From assembly GCF_900183385.1 (NCBI RefSeq), contig NZ_FXUT01000015.1:1-50098 (forward strand): 50,098 nt of DNA, given 5' to 3'. Source of the stretch: Listeria costaricensis. Lineage in GTDB: Bacteria > Bacillota > Bacilli > Lactobacillales > Listeriaceae. The position numbers and the translations under genes are program-made. How positions within the stretch are numbered: position 1 is the stretch's first letter; each line of letters opens with the position of its first letter. Below, in pieces: positions 41,252 to 49,962 of the stretch. The notes under the pieces are model-generated. The model was given only the letters and a program-made list of their open reading frames with translations. It was not told the origin of the DNA and did not search any database.

Positions 41252-41284
41252 GTAAAATCGCCTTTCTGGTTGAATGTTACGCAT

Positions 41285-41331
41285 AAAAAAGCGCTAGTCT
41301 CAGCTTATTAGGCGAAGACAAGCGCTTTTTT
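41285..41331. terminator. Terminator of the aspartokinase gene
   Basis: AAAAAAGCGCT (41285-41295) pairs with AGCGCTTTTTT (41321-41331), with T-tracts on both strands. It mainly ends aspartokinase transcription (minus). Confidence 0.85.
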
Positions 41332-41334
41332 CTA

Positions 41335-42699
41335 TCAGGAAACAGGCACCGAGCTGAAAAATTCATGGTAGAGCGCTCTTACCGCCTGATGCTCCTGTTC
41401 CTTTTTGACACCAAACATGATGCTCACTTCCGACGAGCCCTGATTGATCATTTCAATATTGACACCAGCATTCGATAAGGCTCTCGAGGCCCGATAAGTC
41501 GTGCCGACATTGTGCCGCATGGCTTCACCGACCACCATGAGTAGCGAGATGCCATGCTCGACAACCACTTGATCGGCATCCACTTCATGCTTCAACCGCT
41601 CGATGACGTGGCGTTCTTTCTTTGCGTCAAGCTGATTTTCGCGTAAAATAATCGTCAAGTCGTCAATCCCAGAAGGCATATGCTCATAGGAAAGTTCTGC
41701 CTCCTCTAAAATCTGCAAAATTCGCCGTCCGAAACCAAGCTCACGGTTCATTAAATATTTGCTGATATAGATGCTGCAAAAACCGTCGTCACTGGCGATC
41801 CCAACGACCGGACCATTTGAAGCATCGCGTTCACGAATGACACGAGTTCCTGAACCGTCTGGATTATTGGTGTTTTTGATATGTACAGGAATCCCAGCCC
41901 GAAAAGCCGGAACAAGCGCTTCATCATGAAACACCGAAAAGCCAGCATAGGAAAGTTCCCGCATTTCCCGATAAGTCAGCTCATCTACCTTGCACGGATT
42001 TTTCACAATCGCCGGGTTGACCGCGAAAACGGCATCCACATCGGTGAAATTTTCATACAGCTCCGCCTGAACACCATTCGCCACGATGGCTCCTGTAATA
42101 TCTGAGCCGCTCCGAGAAAACGTACGAATTTCACCGGCCTTGGTATAACCAAAGAAGCCAGGAAAAATAACCAATCCCTTTCGCTCACGCAAGGCAAAGA
42201 GGTTATCATAAGATTCCGGTAAAACGCGTGCACTCGCATGTTCATCCGTGACAAACAGCCCAGCATCGAACGGATTCACATACTCCGCATCCATCCCCTT
42301 AAAACGGAAGAAAGCCGCGACAAGTTTGGCATTATTATCCTCACCGCTCGCCTTCATCAAATCCATAAACTGATCAGGATCTGACTTATCTGACTGTAAA
42401 ATTTGATGGAGATTGTGTTCGATTTCCTGAATGATCGAGAGCTCCATCCCCATATCCTGTGCGATTCCGGAATAACGCTCAATAATCGTCTGGAATAGGG
42501 CATCCGTACTTTCCCCGAGCAGCGCCTTGGCAGCACAATCAATCAAAAGATCCGTTACCTTGGTATCCTCCTTGAACCGTTTTCCGGGCGCTGAAACAAC
42601 AATGATTTTGCGGTCTTTGTCGCTTTTCACTACATCAAAAACTTTATGAAGCTGCACACTTGAAGCAAGTGAACTGCCGCCGAATTTAATTACTTTCAT
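41335..42699 (-). CDS. yclM: Aspartate kinase (YclM type)
   Basis: 454 residues, matching the B. subtilis YclM/ThrD aspartokinase III length. N-terminal KFGGSSLAS is the nucleotide-binding start of the amino acid kinase fold; FPGFFGYTKAGEIRTFSRSGSD is the aspartate/ATP loop. Two C-terminal ACT domains (about 305-454) bind the regulatory amino acid. It makes aspartyl phosphate, the first step to lysine, threonine and methionine. AGGAGTG lies 12 bases ahead of the ATG. Single gene with its own promoter and terminator. Confidence 0.93.
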   Translation of the reverse strand: MKVIKFGGSSLASSVQLHKVFDVVKSDKDRKIIVVSAPGKRFKEDTKVTDLLIDCAAKALLGESTDALFQTIIERYSGIAQDMGMELSIIQEIEHNLHQILQSDKSDPDQFMDLMKASGEDNNAKLVAAFFRFKGMDAEYVNPFDAGLFVTDEHASARVLPESYDNLFALRERKGLVIFPGFFGYTKAGEIRTFSRSGSDITGAIVANGVQAELYENFTDVDAVFAVNPAIVKNPCKVDELTYREMRELSYAGFSVFHDEALVPAFRAGIPVHIKNTNNPDGSGTRVIRERDASNGPVVGIASDDGFCSIYISKYLMNRELGFGRRILQILEEAELSYEHMPSGIDDLTIILRENQLDAKKERHVIERLKHEVDADQVVVEHGISLLMVVGEAMRHNVGTTYRASRALSNAGVNIEMINQGSSEVSIMFGVKKEQEHQAVRALYHEFFSSVPVS

Positions 42700-42739
42700 T
42701 CCACAAACTCACTCCTGTTTTAGTAAAAAGTTATTGTCT

Positions 42740-42768
42740 ATTATCGCTTGTTTTAAGGAAAAGCGCAA
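42740..42768 (-). promoter_or_regulatory. Promoter of the aspartokinase gene
   Basis: On the minus strand TTGCGC and GATAAT are separated by 17 bases. No lysine riboswitch-like structure fits in the ~40-base leader. Confidence 0.6.
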
Positions 42769-42822
42769 TCTATTTTTAGTAAATTTTAAAAATTTGTTAA
42801 GGTTCATACTTATCAGTCTGTT

Positions 42823-42865
42823 TGGTAAACGTTTACTTGTTAAATAAGCGGAAAATGCGTATAAT
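42823..42865 (+). promoter_or_regulatory. Promoter and cre site of the lone IIB gene
   Basis: TTGTTA (42837-42842), 17 bases, TATAAT (42860-42865). A cre-like palindrome, GTAAACGTTTAC within 42823-42837, matches 14 of 15 consensus positions and abuts the -35 box, so CcpA should control this gene. Confidence 0.75.
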
Positions 42866-42917
42866 GAAGAAGGTAAGGTACAAAATATATTCCCTTTGTT
42901 GGAAAGGAAGATTTGAC

Positions 42918-43223
42918 ATGAAAAATATCGTTTTGGTTTGCGCAGCAGGAATGTCTACTAGCCTATTAGTTACAAAAATGCAGCAGGCAGCAACAGCGAA
43001 AGGCGAAGAGTGTAATATCAACGCTTACTCTGTTTCTGAAATTAATAATGTAATCAATGACGCAGATGTGGTGCTTCTCGGCCCACAAGTTCGCTATCAA
43101 AAAGACTCCATTGAAAAACTTGCCGATGGACGTATGCCAGTGGATGTAATTGACATGGCAGCATACGGAACAATGAACGGCGAAAAAGTTTTGGGTCAGG
43201 CGCTTGATCTGATCAATAAATAA
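42918..43223 (+). CDS. PTS lactose/cellobiose-type IIB component (stand-alone)
   Basis: 101 residues, the full length of a lactose/cellobiose IIB protein. The phosphorylated cysteine is Cys8 in VLVCAAGMSTSLLV. GGAAAGGAAG precedes the ATG. No IIA or IIC gene lies beside it, so it must work with partners elsewhere or have a regulatory role; an equivalent lone IIB is, from memory, at this place in L. monocytogenes. cre site at its promoter and a strong terminator after it make it a monocistronic unit. Confidence 0.92.
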   Translation: MKNIVLVCAAGMSTSLLVTKMQQAATAKGEECNINAYSVSEINNVINDADVVLLGPQVRYQKDSIEKLADGRMPVDVIDMAAYGTMNGEKVLGQALDLINK

Positions 43224-43237
43224 ACGGTATAAAAGTA

Positions 43238-43276
43238 AACCCCGAAGTGCGTATCATCAGCATTTCGGGGTTTTTT
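43238..43276 (+). terminator. Terminator of the lone IIB gene
   Basis: AACCCCGAA (43238-43246) pairs with TTCGGGGTT (43264-43272) and runs into TTTTTT. Confidence 0.9.
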
Positions 43277-43279
43277 GTA

Positions 43280-43963
43280 TTAGCGTTCTTTCGTCAAAAG
43301 ACCGTCTTCCATTCGATAAACATGGTCGCAAAGGTCAAGCATCCGCTCATCATGTGTGACCATAATCGCAGCGCGTTCCGTACCAACAACTTCAGCTCGG
43401 ATTAGCTCCACGACTTCTTTACTGCGCTTGGAATCAAGACTGGCAGTTGGTTCATCGGCCAAAATCACAGATGGAGAATTGATCAGCGCACGCGCAATGG
43501 CAACCCGCTGTTTCTCACCACCCGACAAATCACGTGGATAAAAGTCGGCTCGATCGGTCAATCCCAACTGTTCCAAAAGATACATCGTCTGTTTTTGAGT
43601 AGCAGTCTTATCTTTAGACGCCAGATTTCCAATAAAACGAATCTGATCCTTCACTCTTAGGTAGGGAACAAGATGAGCCGCTTGGAAAATAAAACCGATC
43701 TCATTCAGACGCAAAGCAGTTTGTTCTTTCTTCGACAAATGGCTGATTTCCTTGCCGCCGATCGTAATACTTCCTTCTGTAGGTGTCAAAAGCGCACCTG
43801 CTAATGAAAGAAATGTACTTTTCCCAGAGCCACTTGGGCCAACAATAGCCGTCAGTTCCCCTTTTTTCACCGTGAAATCAGTCGGCTTTAAAGCTTCCAC
43901 CACAGAACGTCCAGAAGGATAGGTTTTTCGTACATTACTAAAACGAAGCAATTCTGTCATCAT
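43280..43963 (-). CDS. ABC transporter ATP-binding protein (MacB/LolD type)
   Basis: 227 residues. Walker A GPSGSGKST (about 41-49), signature LSGGEKQRVAIARAL, Walker B VILADEPTASLD and the H-loop MVTHD are all intact. GGAGGTGAT precedes the start; ATG 43963 overlaps the permease stop, and ATG 43960 is equally possible. With the FtsX-like permease it forms a two-gene export or mechanotransmission ABC system. The substrate is not evident. Confidence 0.93.
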   Translation of the reverse strand: MMTELLRFSNVRKTYPSGRSVVEALKPTDFTVKKGELTAIVGPSGSGKSTFLSLAGALLTPTEGSITIGGKEISHLSKKEQTALRLNEIGFIFQAAHLVPYLRVKDQIRFIGNLASKDKTATQKQTMYLLEQLGLTDRADFYPRDLSGGEKQRVAIARALINSPSVILADEPTASLDSKRSKEVVELIRAEVVGTERAAIMVTHDERMLDLCDHVYRMEDGLLTKER

Positions 43964-45063
43964 TCATCACCTCCGCGAATCGCATCAAGCGCATCGACTT
44001 TTGCTACTTTTCTAAGTGAAAGCAGGGAGCCGAGTAGCGCCACTACAAAGAAAATCAGACTGTAAAGCACGATCGTCAGGGAAGAAAGTCTAAATGGCAT
44101 CGCTTCTGGCAGAACACTTGGAAGTAGAAGTGTCACGCCCACACTGATCGCAATACTAATCAGCGAAATGATCACAACTTGAATAATGACGCTGCCAGCA
44201 ATCGTACTGGTTTTAGTTCCAAGTGCCTTCAAAATACCAAACTGCGTCGTTTTTTGTAAAGTCATCACATAGAAGAAGGCGGTTAAAATAAAGCCACCGA
44301 TCACAATTAGAAAGGCAATCATCATGTTAAGCGTCATTTGTTCCGCCGAGTAGCCCGGAATCTGATTTAAGAATTCATCAGACGTCAAAGTGGTCAGTTC
44401 TTTATTGCTGAGCTTCACACCTTTATCGGCATCCTTCGTCTTGATGGCAATGGCATTGATTTGCGGCACTTTTTGGTGATAGAGCACCGGATTGATCGAT
44501 TGCCAAGTGGCCATATTGATATAAACAACCGGAGCATGGCTGTATTTCTGATCTTCCGTAAAGCCGACAATTTTTAATTCCTTGTTCAGCATATCGTCCA
44601 TCAACACATCGCCAAGTTTTAAGCCATCTTTTTTGAGCGAACTATCGACGACAATCTCATCAGGCTTCGTCACAGATAGTCCTTTTCCTTCCACGATCTT
44701 GGGATCAAGAAATTGACCCGGCTGAATCGCAAAGAAGGCAATACTATATTTTTTATCATCACTTTCACGTTTGAGCGTCTGCATAGACTGACCTAAAACA
44801 GCGGCATCTTTGACATTTTCATCATTTTTGACTGCTGTGAAGTCAGATTCTGGAAATTGGGAACGTGAAAGCTTTCCTTGTGCATCTTTTGTAATCGCAT
44901 AGTAGGGAACGCCGTTATCTGAAACAGACGAAGCGTTATCATAAGCAAGCCCATTTGCCAAACCCGATAAAATGAGGGCGAGCAGCATGATCAAAATCAT
45001 GATACCAGTTACGAGCAGGTACCGCAGCTTTGAAAAAAGCAATTCGCGAAAACCTAAAAACAT
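43960..45063 (-). CDS. ABC transporter permease, FtsX/MacB type
   Basis: 367 residues: one N-terminal membrane segment (about 14-36), a large extracellular domain (about 40-250), then three membrane segments (about 250-355) of the FtsX fold (TLQKTTQFGILKALGTKTSTI is the family signature). The topology is that of MacB-like systems that act on substrates outside the membrane. AAAGGAGTTG precedes the ATG. The ATPase gene overlaps its stop by 4 bases. A terminator-like hairpin sits in its leader. Confidence 0.92.
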   Translation of the reverse strand: MFLGFRELLFSKLRYLLVTGIMILIMLLALILSGLANGLAYDNASSVSDNGVPYYAITKDAQGKLSRSQFPESDFTAVKNDENVKDAAVLGQSMQTLKRESDDKKYSIAFFAIQPGQFLDPKIVEGKGLSVTKPDEIVVDSSLKKDGLKLGDVLMDDMLNKELKIVGFTEDQKYSHAPVVYINMATWQSINPVLYHQKVPQINAIAIKTKDADKGVKLSNKELTTLTSDEFLNQIPGYSAEQMTLNMMIAFLIVIGGFILTAFFYVMTLQKTTQFGILKALGTKTSTIAGSVIIQVVIISLISIAISVGVTLLLPSVLPEAMPFRLSSLTIVLYSLIFFVVALLGSLLSLRKVAKVDALDAIRGGDE

Positions 45064-45089
45064 CTTTTCAACTCCTTTTTGATTGCGAT

Positions 45090-45117
45090 AAAAAAACTGG
45101 GCGAAAAACGCTCAGTT
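45090..45117 (-). terminator. Terminator-like hairpin in the ABC operon leader
   Basis: On the minus strand AACTGAGCG and CGCCCAGTT (45095-45103 with 45109-45117) pair over 9 bases with one G-T pair and a 5-base loop, followed by seven T. It lies between the promoter (45141-45149) and the permease ATG (45063), so it is an attenuator or a brake on the operon. Confidence 0.7.
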
Positions 45118-45140
45118 ATTATCATATGTACTACAAATTT

Positions 45141-45149
45141 AGTATACCA
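45141..45149 (-). promoter_or_regulatory. Promoter of the ABC operon
   Basis: On the minus strand TGGTATACT is an extended -10 box. It gives a ~70-base leader containing the hairpin at 45090-45117. Confidence 0.55.
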
Positions 45150-45185
45150 AAATTAACATTTGATTACGAAAATAACGCTTAAAAT

Positions 45186-45224
45186 AGAAAAAACGACCGC
45201 AGAGGGAAGATGCCTCAAACGGTC
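45186..45224 (-). terminator. Terminator of the aminotransferase gene
   Basis: On the minus strand GACCG pairs with CGGTC (45195-45199 with 45220-45224), with an inner GAGG/CCTC pair, followed by GTTTTTTC (A-tract 45186-45193). Confidence 0.75.
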
Positions 45225-45236
45225 ATTCAACAGCCA

Positions 45237-46403
45237 TCATTTTTTAATACCGGCAATCAGTGCCGCAACACCTTTTTCCAATGTTTCTTTTGGACAGGCA
45301 ATGTTTAAGCGAATAAAGCCGCTGCTACTTTTGCCAAAGCCACTACCCATCTGCACGCCACAGCCAGCATCAATGATATCCTGATACAAGGTTTTTTCAT
45401 CTTTCGGAAGTGCACGGGCATCCAACCACATCAAATAAGTGGCCTCAAGCTCTGTCACGCCAATTTCAGGAACTTCCTTCTTCAGCGCTTCCTTCACATA
45501 TTCATAATTGGAATAAATATAGTCGCGCAGCTCGTCCAGCCAATCCTCACCTTCATTATAGGCAGTTTCCATACCAATCAGTCCGAACACGTTCAGCCCG
45601 GCCGCATGCTCATAACGTTGAAATTCTTTGAAGCGGTCCCGTAATTGTTCATTCGTAATGACTAAATAGGAGGCCTTAATTGCAGCCAAATTAAAGGTTT
45701 TTGTCGGTGCCATGAGCGTAACAATCTGATCCTGATAATCCGGTGCAGCCACAACCAGCGGATAATGCTTGCGCGATTTAACCACTAAATCAGCATGGAT
45801 CTCATCAGAAACGATGGGAATCTGGTATTTCTTACAAAGTGCGACCATCTGCGTGAGCTCTTCAAGAGACCAAGCTCGACCACCCGGATTCTGCGGATTA
45901 CAAAGTATAAACAATTTAACATTTTCCCGTTGAATTCTTTCTTCCATATCAGCCAAATCAATATGTAGACGATTATTTTCATATTTCAATGGAGACATTA
46001 CGACTTTCCGCTTCGTTTCCCTTGTTACATTGAAGAAGGGTGGATAAATCGGTGAATGCATTAAAACAGCGTCTCCCTCATTCGTCAGTACACGGAGAGC
46101 AAGCGAAATTGAAGGAACAACAGCCGTATTGAAAAGCAAGTCCTCTTTTTTGAAATGAAACTGGTGACGCCGTGCATTCCAATTGATAATGGCTTCTTTT
46201 ACTTGATCAGAATGTGCCGAATAGCCGAAAACGCCATGCTCGACACGCTCTTTAAAAGCTTCTAGTACAGGCTTTGGCGCACGAAAATCCATATCTGCTA
46301 CCCACATTGGGATGATTCCTTTTCTGCCGAACAGCTCTTCCGCGCCGTCCCATTTTTCTGAATCCGTACCTAAACGGGGGATGACTTCATCAAATTGACT
46401 CAT
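45237..46403 (-). CDS. PLP aminotransferase / cystathionine beta-lyase, PatB/MalY family
   Basis: 388 residues of fold-type I PLP enzyme. N-terminal WDGAEELFGRKGIIPMWVADMDFRAP is the PatB/MalY signature; NPQNPGGRAWS binds the cofactor, and the lysine in APTKTFNLAAIKASYLV forms the Schiff base. PatB enzymes cleave cystathionine or cysteine C-S bonds. I start at ATG 46403 because AAAGGAGG is 9-10 bases ahead; the longer frame starts inside the promoter. Single gene. Confidence 0.92.
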   Translation of the reverse strand: MSQFDEVIPRLGTDSEKWDGAEELFGRKGIIPMWVADMDFRAPKPVLEAFKERVEHGVFGYSAHSDQVKEAIINWNARRHQFHFKKEDLLFNTAVVPSISLALRVLTNEGDAVLMHSPIYPPFFNVTRETKRKVVMSPLKYENNRLHIDLADMEERIQRENVKLFILCNPQNPGGRAWSLEELTQMVALCKKYQIPIVSDEIHADLVVKSRKHYPLVVAAPDYQDQIVTLMAPTKTFNLAAIKASYLVITNEQLRDRFKEFQRYEHAAGLNVFGLIGMETAYNEGEDWLDELRDYIYSNYEYVKEALKKEVPEIGVTELEATYLMWLDARALPKDEKTLYQDIIDAGCGVQMGSGFGKSSSGFIRLNIACPKETLEKGVAALIAGIKK

Positions 46404-46443
46404 ATAATAGGCCTCCTTTAAAATTAAGCTATTTCCGACTATT

Positions 46444-46452
46444 ATTGTATCA
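46444..46452 (-). promoter_or_regulatory. Promoter of the aminotransferase gene
   Basis: On the minus strand TGATACAAT is an extended -10 box, about 41 bases before the start codon. Confidence 0.5.
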
Positions 46453-46500
46453 TATAAAAGCACTTGGAAGATTACAAAAAAACGTTGAAATTTAGATTTA

Positions 46501-46529
46501 TTGTACTATTTTTCTCAGAGTGTTATAAT
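46501..46529 (+). promoter_or_regulatory. Promoter of the S1-domain gene
   Basis: TTGTAC, 17 bases, then an extended -10 TGTTATAAT ending at 46529. The start is about 39 bases downstream. Confidence 0.75.
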
Positions 46530-46567
46530 TTAATATTATCGGTAATTTGGAAAGTAGGTGTTTGGGA

Positions 46568-46918
46568 ATGAGTTCTTATAAAGTTGGAGATACAGTAACC
46601 GGAAAAGTAGCTGGAATCCAAGGCTACGGTGCATTTGTGGCGCTTGATGATGAGACGCAAGGATTAGTCCATATTTCGGAAATCACACATGGTTTTGTCA
46701 AAGATATCCATGATTTCCTTGAAGTGGGTCAAGAAGTAAAAGTGAAAATTCTTGATATTGATGAAGAAAATAACAAAATCAGCTTATCGATTCGCGCAAC
46801 TGAAAGCGTGAAACCAGCAAACAAAACCAGCAATAAAAATGAACAAAAAGGCGCTGACGAAGGCTTCAATACGTTACGCGACAAATTGCAAGAGTGGGTA
46901 AAAAAAGCTGACAAATAA
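46568..46918 (+). CDS. yugI: S1 RNA-binding domain protein, general stress protein 13
   Basis: 116 residues with one S1 domain (about 5-75: VGDTVTGKVAGIQGYGAFVALDD; LVHISEITHGFV; VKVKILDIDEENNKISLSIRA). A basic, Asn/Lys-rich linker and a helical tail ending LQEWVKKADK follow, as in B. subtilis YugI/GSP13. It binds RNA or ribosomes in this family. AAGTAGGTG precedes ATG 46568; the longer in-frame start at 46547 precedes the ribosome site and is rejected. Confidence 0.92.
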   Translation: MSSYKVGDTVTGKVAGIQGYGAFVALDDETQGLVHISEITHGFVKDIHDFLEVGQEVKVKILDIDEENNKISLSIRATESVKPANKTSNKNEQKGADEGFNTLRDKLQEWVKKADK

Positions 46919-47111
46919 ACCAGCTTGTGACTAAGTGGAAACTTTCATGTTGAAATGGAAGCTTCCATTCCGCTTTATTCTAAATTGACTAATATTTTAG
47001 AACAAACTAAAACTTATTTACGATTTAAAGTTAAAATTTTTAGATTATTTGCTAGAATAAAATAATTTAACTGCCAATTTAGAAAACTTTGACCAAAAAA
47101 GGAGGATTTCA

Positions 47112-47534
47112 GTGAAAAGGACAATCAATGTGGAAGCGTTTATTTATAACGAAAAAAAAGACGAGATTTTGGCTGTGAGAAAACGTGATTTGACATGGGG
47201 CTTCCCGGGCGGTTCAGTAGAGACGGACGAAACGATGGAAGACACCCTTAAGAATAAAGTGAAAGAGCAGACAAATGTGGATATCCGCATTGATAGTTTA
47301 CTTTTCTGCAAAGAGCGGCGTACTGAGTGGGAGCATGTATGCACGTTTGTATTTAAGGCAAGTGCCAAAGGTGATTTTCAGAATATTCGAAGTGGGGACA
47401 GTATTTTCAGAGCCAAATGGTTGTCAATCCCGTCAGCTGATGATTTGATCCAGCTAGATAATCTCGTTCTGAACAAGCTGATTTTCGAACGGGGCGTCCT
47501 TTATGAAAATCGAAATGAATTTCCGGTCAGATAA
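47112..47534 (+). CDS. Nudix-fold protein with degenerate Nudix box
   Basis: 140 residues. The Nudix box GX5EX7REUXEEXGU is recognisable as GGSVETDETMEDTLKNKVKEQTNV, but the REUXEE core reads NKVKEQ: Arg and the first Glu are replaced and only one of the metal-binding Glu pair remains. Activity as a nucleoside diphosphate hydrolase is doubtful; it may be a sensor or act on another substrate. AAAGGAGG precedes the GTG start. It lies just before pgi with a separate promoter region. Confidence 0.85.
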   Translation: MKRTINVEAFIYNEKKDEILAVRKRDLTWGFPGGSVETDETMEDTLKNKVKEQTNVDIRIDSLLFCKERRTEWEHVCTFVFKASAKGDFQNIRSGDSIFRAKWLSIPSADDLIQLDNLVLNKLIFERGVLYENRNEFPVR

Positions 47535-47611
47535 TCGCATCATTTCTTGATAAACTTTGGACTTTGTAATAAAGTTAGTACAGAACCTAAATATTTTTTG
47601 GAGGGAAAATG

Positions 47612-48964
47612 ATGACACATATTAAATTTGATTATTCCAAAGCGTTACGTTTTTTTGAAAAACGCGAAATCGATTATTTAGAACCAGCTGTAAAAGCTGC
47701 CCATGATGCTTTACATAATGGTACTGGTGCAGGCAGTGATTATCTAGGCTGGATCGATCTTCCAACGAATTACGATAAGGAAGAATTCGACCGCATTTTG
47801 AAAGCATCCGAAAAAATCAAGAATGATTCTGAAGTTCTGATCGTAATCGGAATCGGCGGCTCTTATCTTGGCGCCCGTGCTGCGATCGAAACACTCAATC
47901 ATTCCTTCTATAATGTTCTTGAAAAAGGCGACCGCAAAACGCCACAAGTTTTCTTTGCAGGAAACAGCATCAGCTCAAGCTACTTGCATGACCTAATTGA
48001 AGTAGTTGGCGACCGTGATTTCTCCGTTAACGTGATCTCTAAATCTGGTACAACAACTGAACCAGCAATTGCGTTCCGCGTGTTCAAAGAATTGCTTGAG
48101 AAAAAATACGGCAAAGAAGAAGCGAAAAAACGCATTTATGCAACCACTGATAAAGCAAAAGGCGCGCTTAAAACGCTTTCGGACAATGAAGGCTATGAAA
48201 CTTTCGTTGTACCTGATGACGTTGGCGGCCGTTTCTCCGTTTTAACAGCAGTAGGCTTACTACCAATTGCTGTCAGTGGCGTAGATATCCAAGCCATGAT
48301 GGACGGCGCAGCAGCAGCCAGCAAAGATTTTGCAGCACCATCACTTGAAGATAATATTGCTTACCAATATGCAGCAGCACGTAATGTTCTTTACCGCAAA
48401 GGAAAAGTAACAGAACTGCTTATTTCTTATGAACCAGGTCTACAATATTTCAACGAATGGTGGAAACAATTATTCGGCGAAAGTGAAGGGAAAGACAAAA
48501 AAGGCATCTACCCATCCAGTGCCAACTTCTCGACAGACTTGCACTCCCTTGGTCAATATATCCAAGACGGACGCCGCAACCTATTTGAAACAGTCATCAA
48601 AGTGGACAAACCACGTCACAATTTGACCATCAATAAAGAAGAAGTTGATTTGGACGGCTTGAACTACTTGGCAGGCGAAACAATCGATTTCGTTAATACA
48701 AAAGCTTTTGAAGGAACTTTGCTTGCTCATACAGACGGCGAAGTACCAAACTTTGTTGTAGAAGTCCCAGAACTTGACCCATACACATTCGGCTATTTAG
48801 TTTACTTCTTTGAAAAAGCAGTCGGCATCAGTGGCTACTTGAATGGCGTCAATCCATTTGACCAACCAGGCGTTGAAGCATACAAAGCTAACATGTTCGC
48901 ATTGCTGGGCAAACCAGGCTTTGAAGATAAAAAAGCAGAACTTGAAAAACGCTTGAACGACTAA
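47612..48964 (+). CDS. pgi: Glucose-6-phosphate isomerase
   Basis: 450 residues, the usual length in Firmicutes. Signatures: [31 protein letters not shown] (sugar phosphate site), [16 protein letters not shown] and the C-terminal [17 protein letters not shown]. It interconverts glucose 6-phosphate and fructose 6-phosphate in glycolysis. GGAGGG is 7 bases before ATG 47612; ATG 47609 is adjacent and in frame. Codon use is that of a highly expressed gene. The terminator at 48991-49037 follows. Confidence 0.97.
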   Translation: MTHIKFDYSKALRFFEKREIDYLEPAVKAAHDALHNGTGAGSDYLGWIDLPTNYDKEEFDRILKASEKIKNDSEVLIVIGIGGSYLGARAAIETLNHSFYNVLEKGDRKTPQVFFAGNSISSSYLHDLIEVVGDRDFSVNVISKSGTTTEPAIAFRVFKELLEKKYGKEEAKKRIYATTDKAKGALKTLSDNEGYETFVVPDDVGGRFSVLTAVGLLPIAVSGVDIQAMMDGAAAASKDFAAPSLEDNIAYQYAAARNVLYRKGKVTELLISYEPGLQYFNEWWKQLFGESEGKDKKGIYPSSANFSTDLHSLGQYIQDGRRNLFETVIKVDKPRHNLTINKEEVDLDGLNYLAGETIDFVNTKAFEGTLLAHTDGEVPNFVVEVPELDPYTFGYLVYFFEKAVGISGYLNGVNPFDQPGVEAYKANMFALLGKPGFEDKKAELEKRLND

Positions 48965-48990
48965 AACGACCCAACCAAAATGATATGTAA

Positions 48991-49037
48991 AAAAAGGGTT
49001 CTACGGTGCAGAATGATTAGCACTTTAGGACCCTTTT
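48991..49037 (+). terminator. Terminator of pgi
   Basis: AAAAGGGT (48992-48999) pairs with ACCCTTTT (49030-49037), with an inner GTGC/GCAC stem, followed by CATTT. It is just before the DeoR gene's ribosome site, so that gene relies on readthrough or a local promoter. Confidence 0.75.
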
Positions 49038-49069
49038 CATTTAAAAAAGAGAGAAGAGGTGGCAAAAAA

Positions 49070-49828
49070 GTGCTTTCCATCGAAAGAAAACGGGCAGTCG
49101 TCCAATATGTCAAAACGCGCAAAATTGCAACGGTCACCGAACTTGCCAAGCATTTTGCAGTCCATGAAGCCACTATCCGCCGTGACCTGGCCGTTCTAGA
49201 AAAAGAAAAGAAGCTGAAGCGAACTCACGGTGGCGTCATGATTGAAGAAAAAGTAGTCTCAGAGCCCGACTGGAAAAAACGCAGCGAAGCCCACTATGAA
49301 GAAAAACGCCGAATTGCGGCTCATGCAGCCACGCTGATCCAAGACGGCGACACGATTATCCTAGATGCCGGCACAACGACCGGCCATATTGCCGAAGCAT
49401 TAAAAGAACGCGCCAAGCTGACCATCATCACAAACGATATCAACGTAGCCTCGATTATGCGGTTCTCCCAAAGCAAAGTCATCGTAACCGGCGGCGTCTT
49501 ATATCCGGAAACTTATATTTTGAATGGCATGATCACAAGCGGCACATTGCGCAATCTCCACGTCCATAAAGCTTTTGTTACAACGCCCGCATTAGATATT
49601 GATAAAGGATTGATGCACTATGATGAATACTTGGTACCTGCTAAGCAAGAGATGCTTCACTCAGCAGATGAAGTAATCCTCGTAACAGATCATACGAAAT
49701 TCGGCCGCATTTCTTTATATAAATACGCAGAGCTGGATGAAATATCTTCTATTATCACCGGAAACGAACTTGATCCAGTATTAAAACAGCAATTTGAGGA
49801 GAAAGGCGTGCAGATTCACACGACCTAA
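49070..49828 (+). CDS. DeoR-family transcriptional regulator
   Basis: 252 residues. N-terminal DeoR helix-turn-helix (about 5-58: VTELAKHFAVHEATIRRDLAVLEKEKKLKRTHGG) and a C-terminal sugar-phosphate sensor domain with ILDAGTTTGHIAEAL and IITNDINVA. AGAGGTGG precedes GTG 49070; longer in-frame starts lie within the pgi terminator and are rejected. DeoR regulators of this type sense a phosphorylated sugar; the position after pgi suggests a glycolytic or fructose-linked effector. Confidence 0.92.
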   Translation: MLSIERKRAVVQYVKTRKIATVTELAKHFAVHEATIRRDLAVLEKEKKLKRTHGGVMIEEKVVSEPDWKKRSEAHYEEKRRIAAHAATLIQDGDTIILDAGTTTGHIAEALKERAKLTIITNDINVASIMRFSQSKVIVTGGVLYPETYILNGMITSGTLRNLHVHKAFVTTPALDIDKGLMHYDEYLVPAKQEMLHSADEVILVTDHTKFGRISLYKYAELDEISSIITGNELDPVLKQQFEEKGVQIHTT

Positions 49829-49927
49829 AACCATTTGATCGTCTGTTCTTATGGCTGTATAAATATAGCTGAAAACATGCCAATTTAAACTTTTTTCATC
49901 TTTCTTAAAAAAAGTTTGCCAAAACTA

Positions 49928-49956
49928 TTGACGAATGCATAAAAAGTTGGTATATT
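49928..49956 (+). promoter_or_regulatory. Probable rRNA operon promoter
   Basis: TTGACG, 17 bases, TATATT, preceded by an A/T-rich run (49905-49927) like an UP element. It drives the leader that follows. Confidence 0.75.
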
Positions 49957-49962
49957 TATAAA

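Noticed and set aside
46919-47000. Terminator after the S1-domain gene
   Set aside because: AATGGAAGCTTCCATT is a palindrome, but no T-tract follows; left unannotated.
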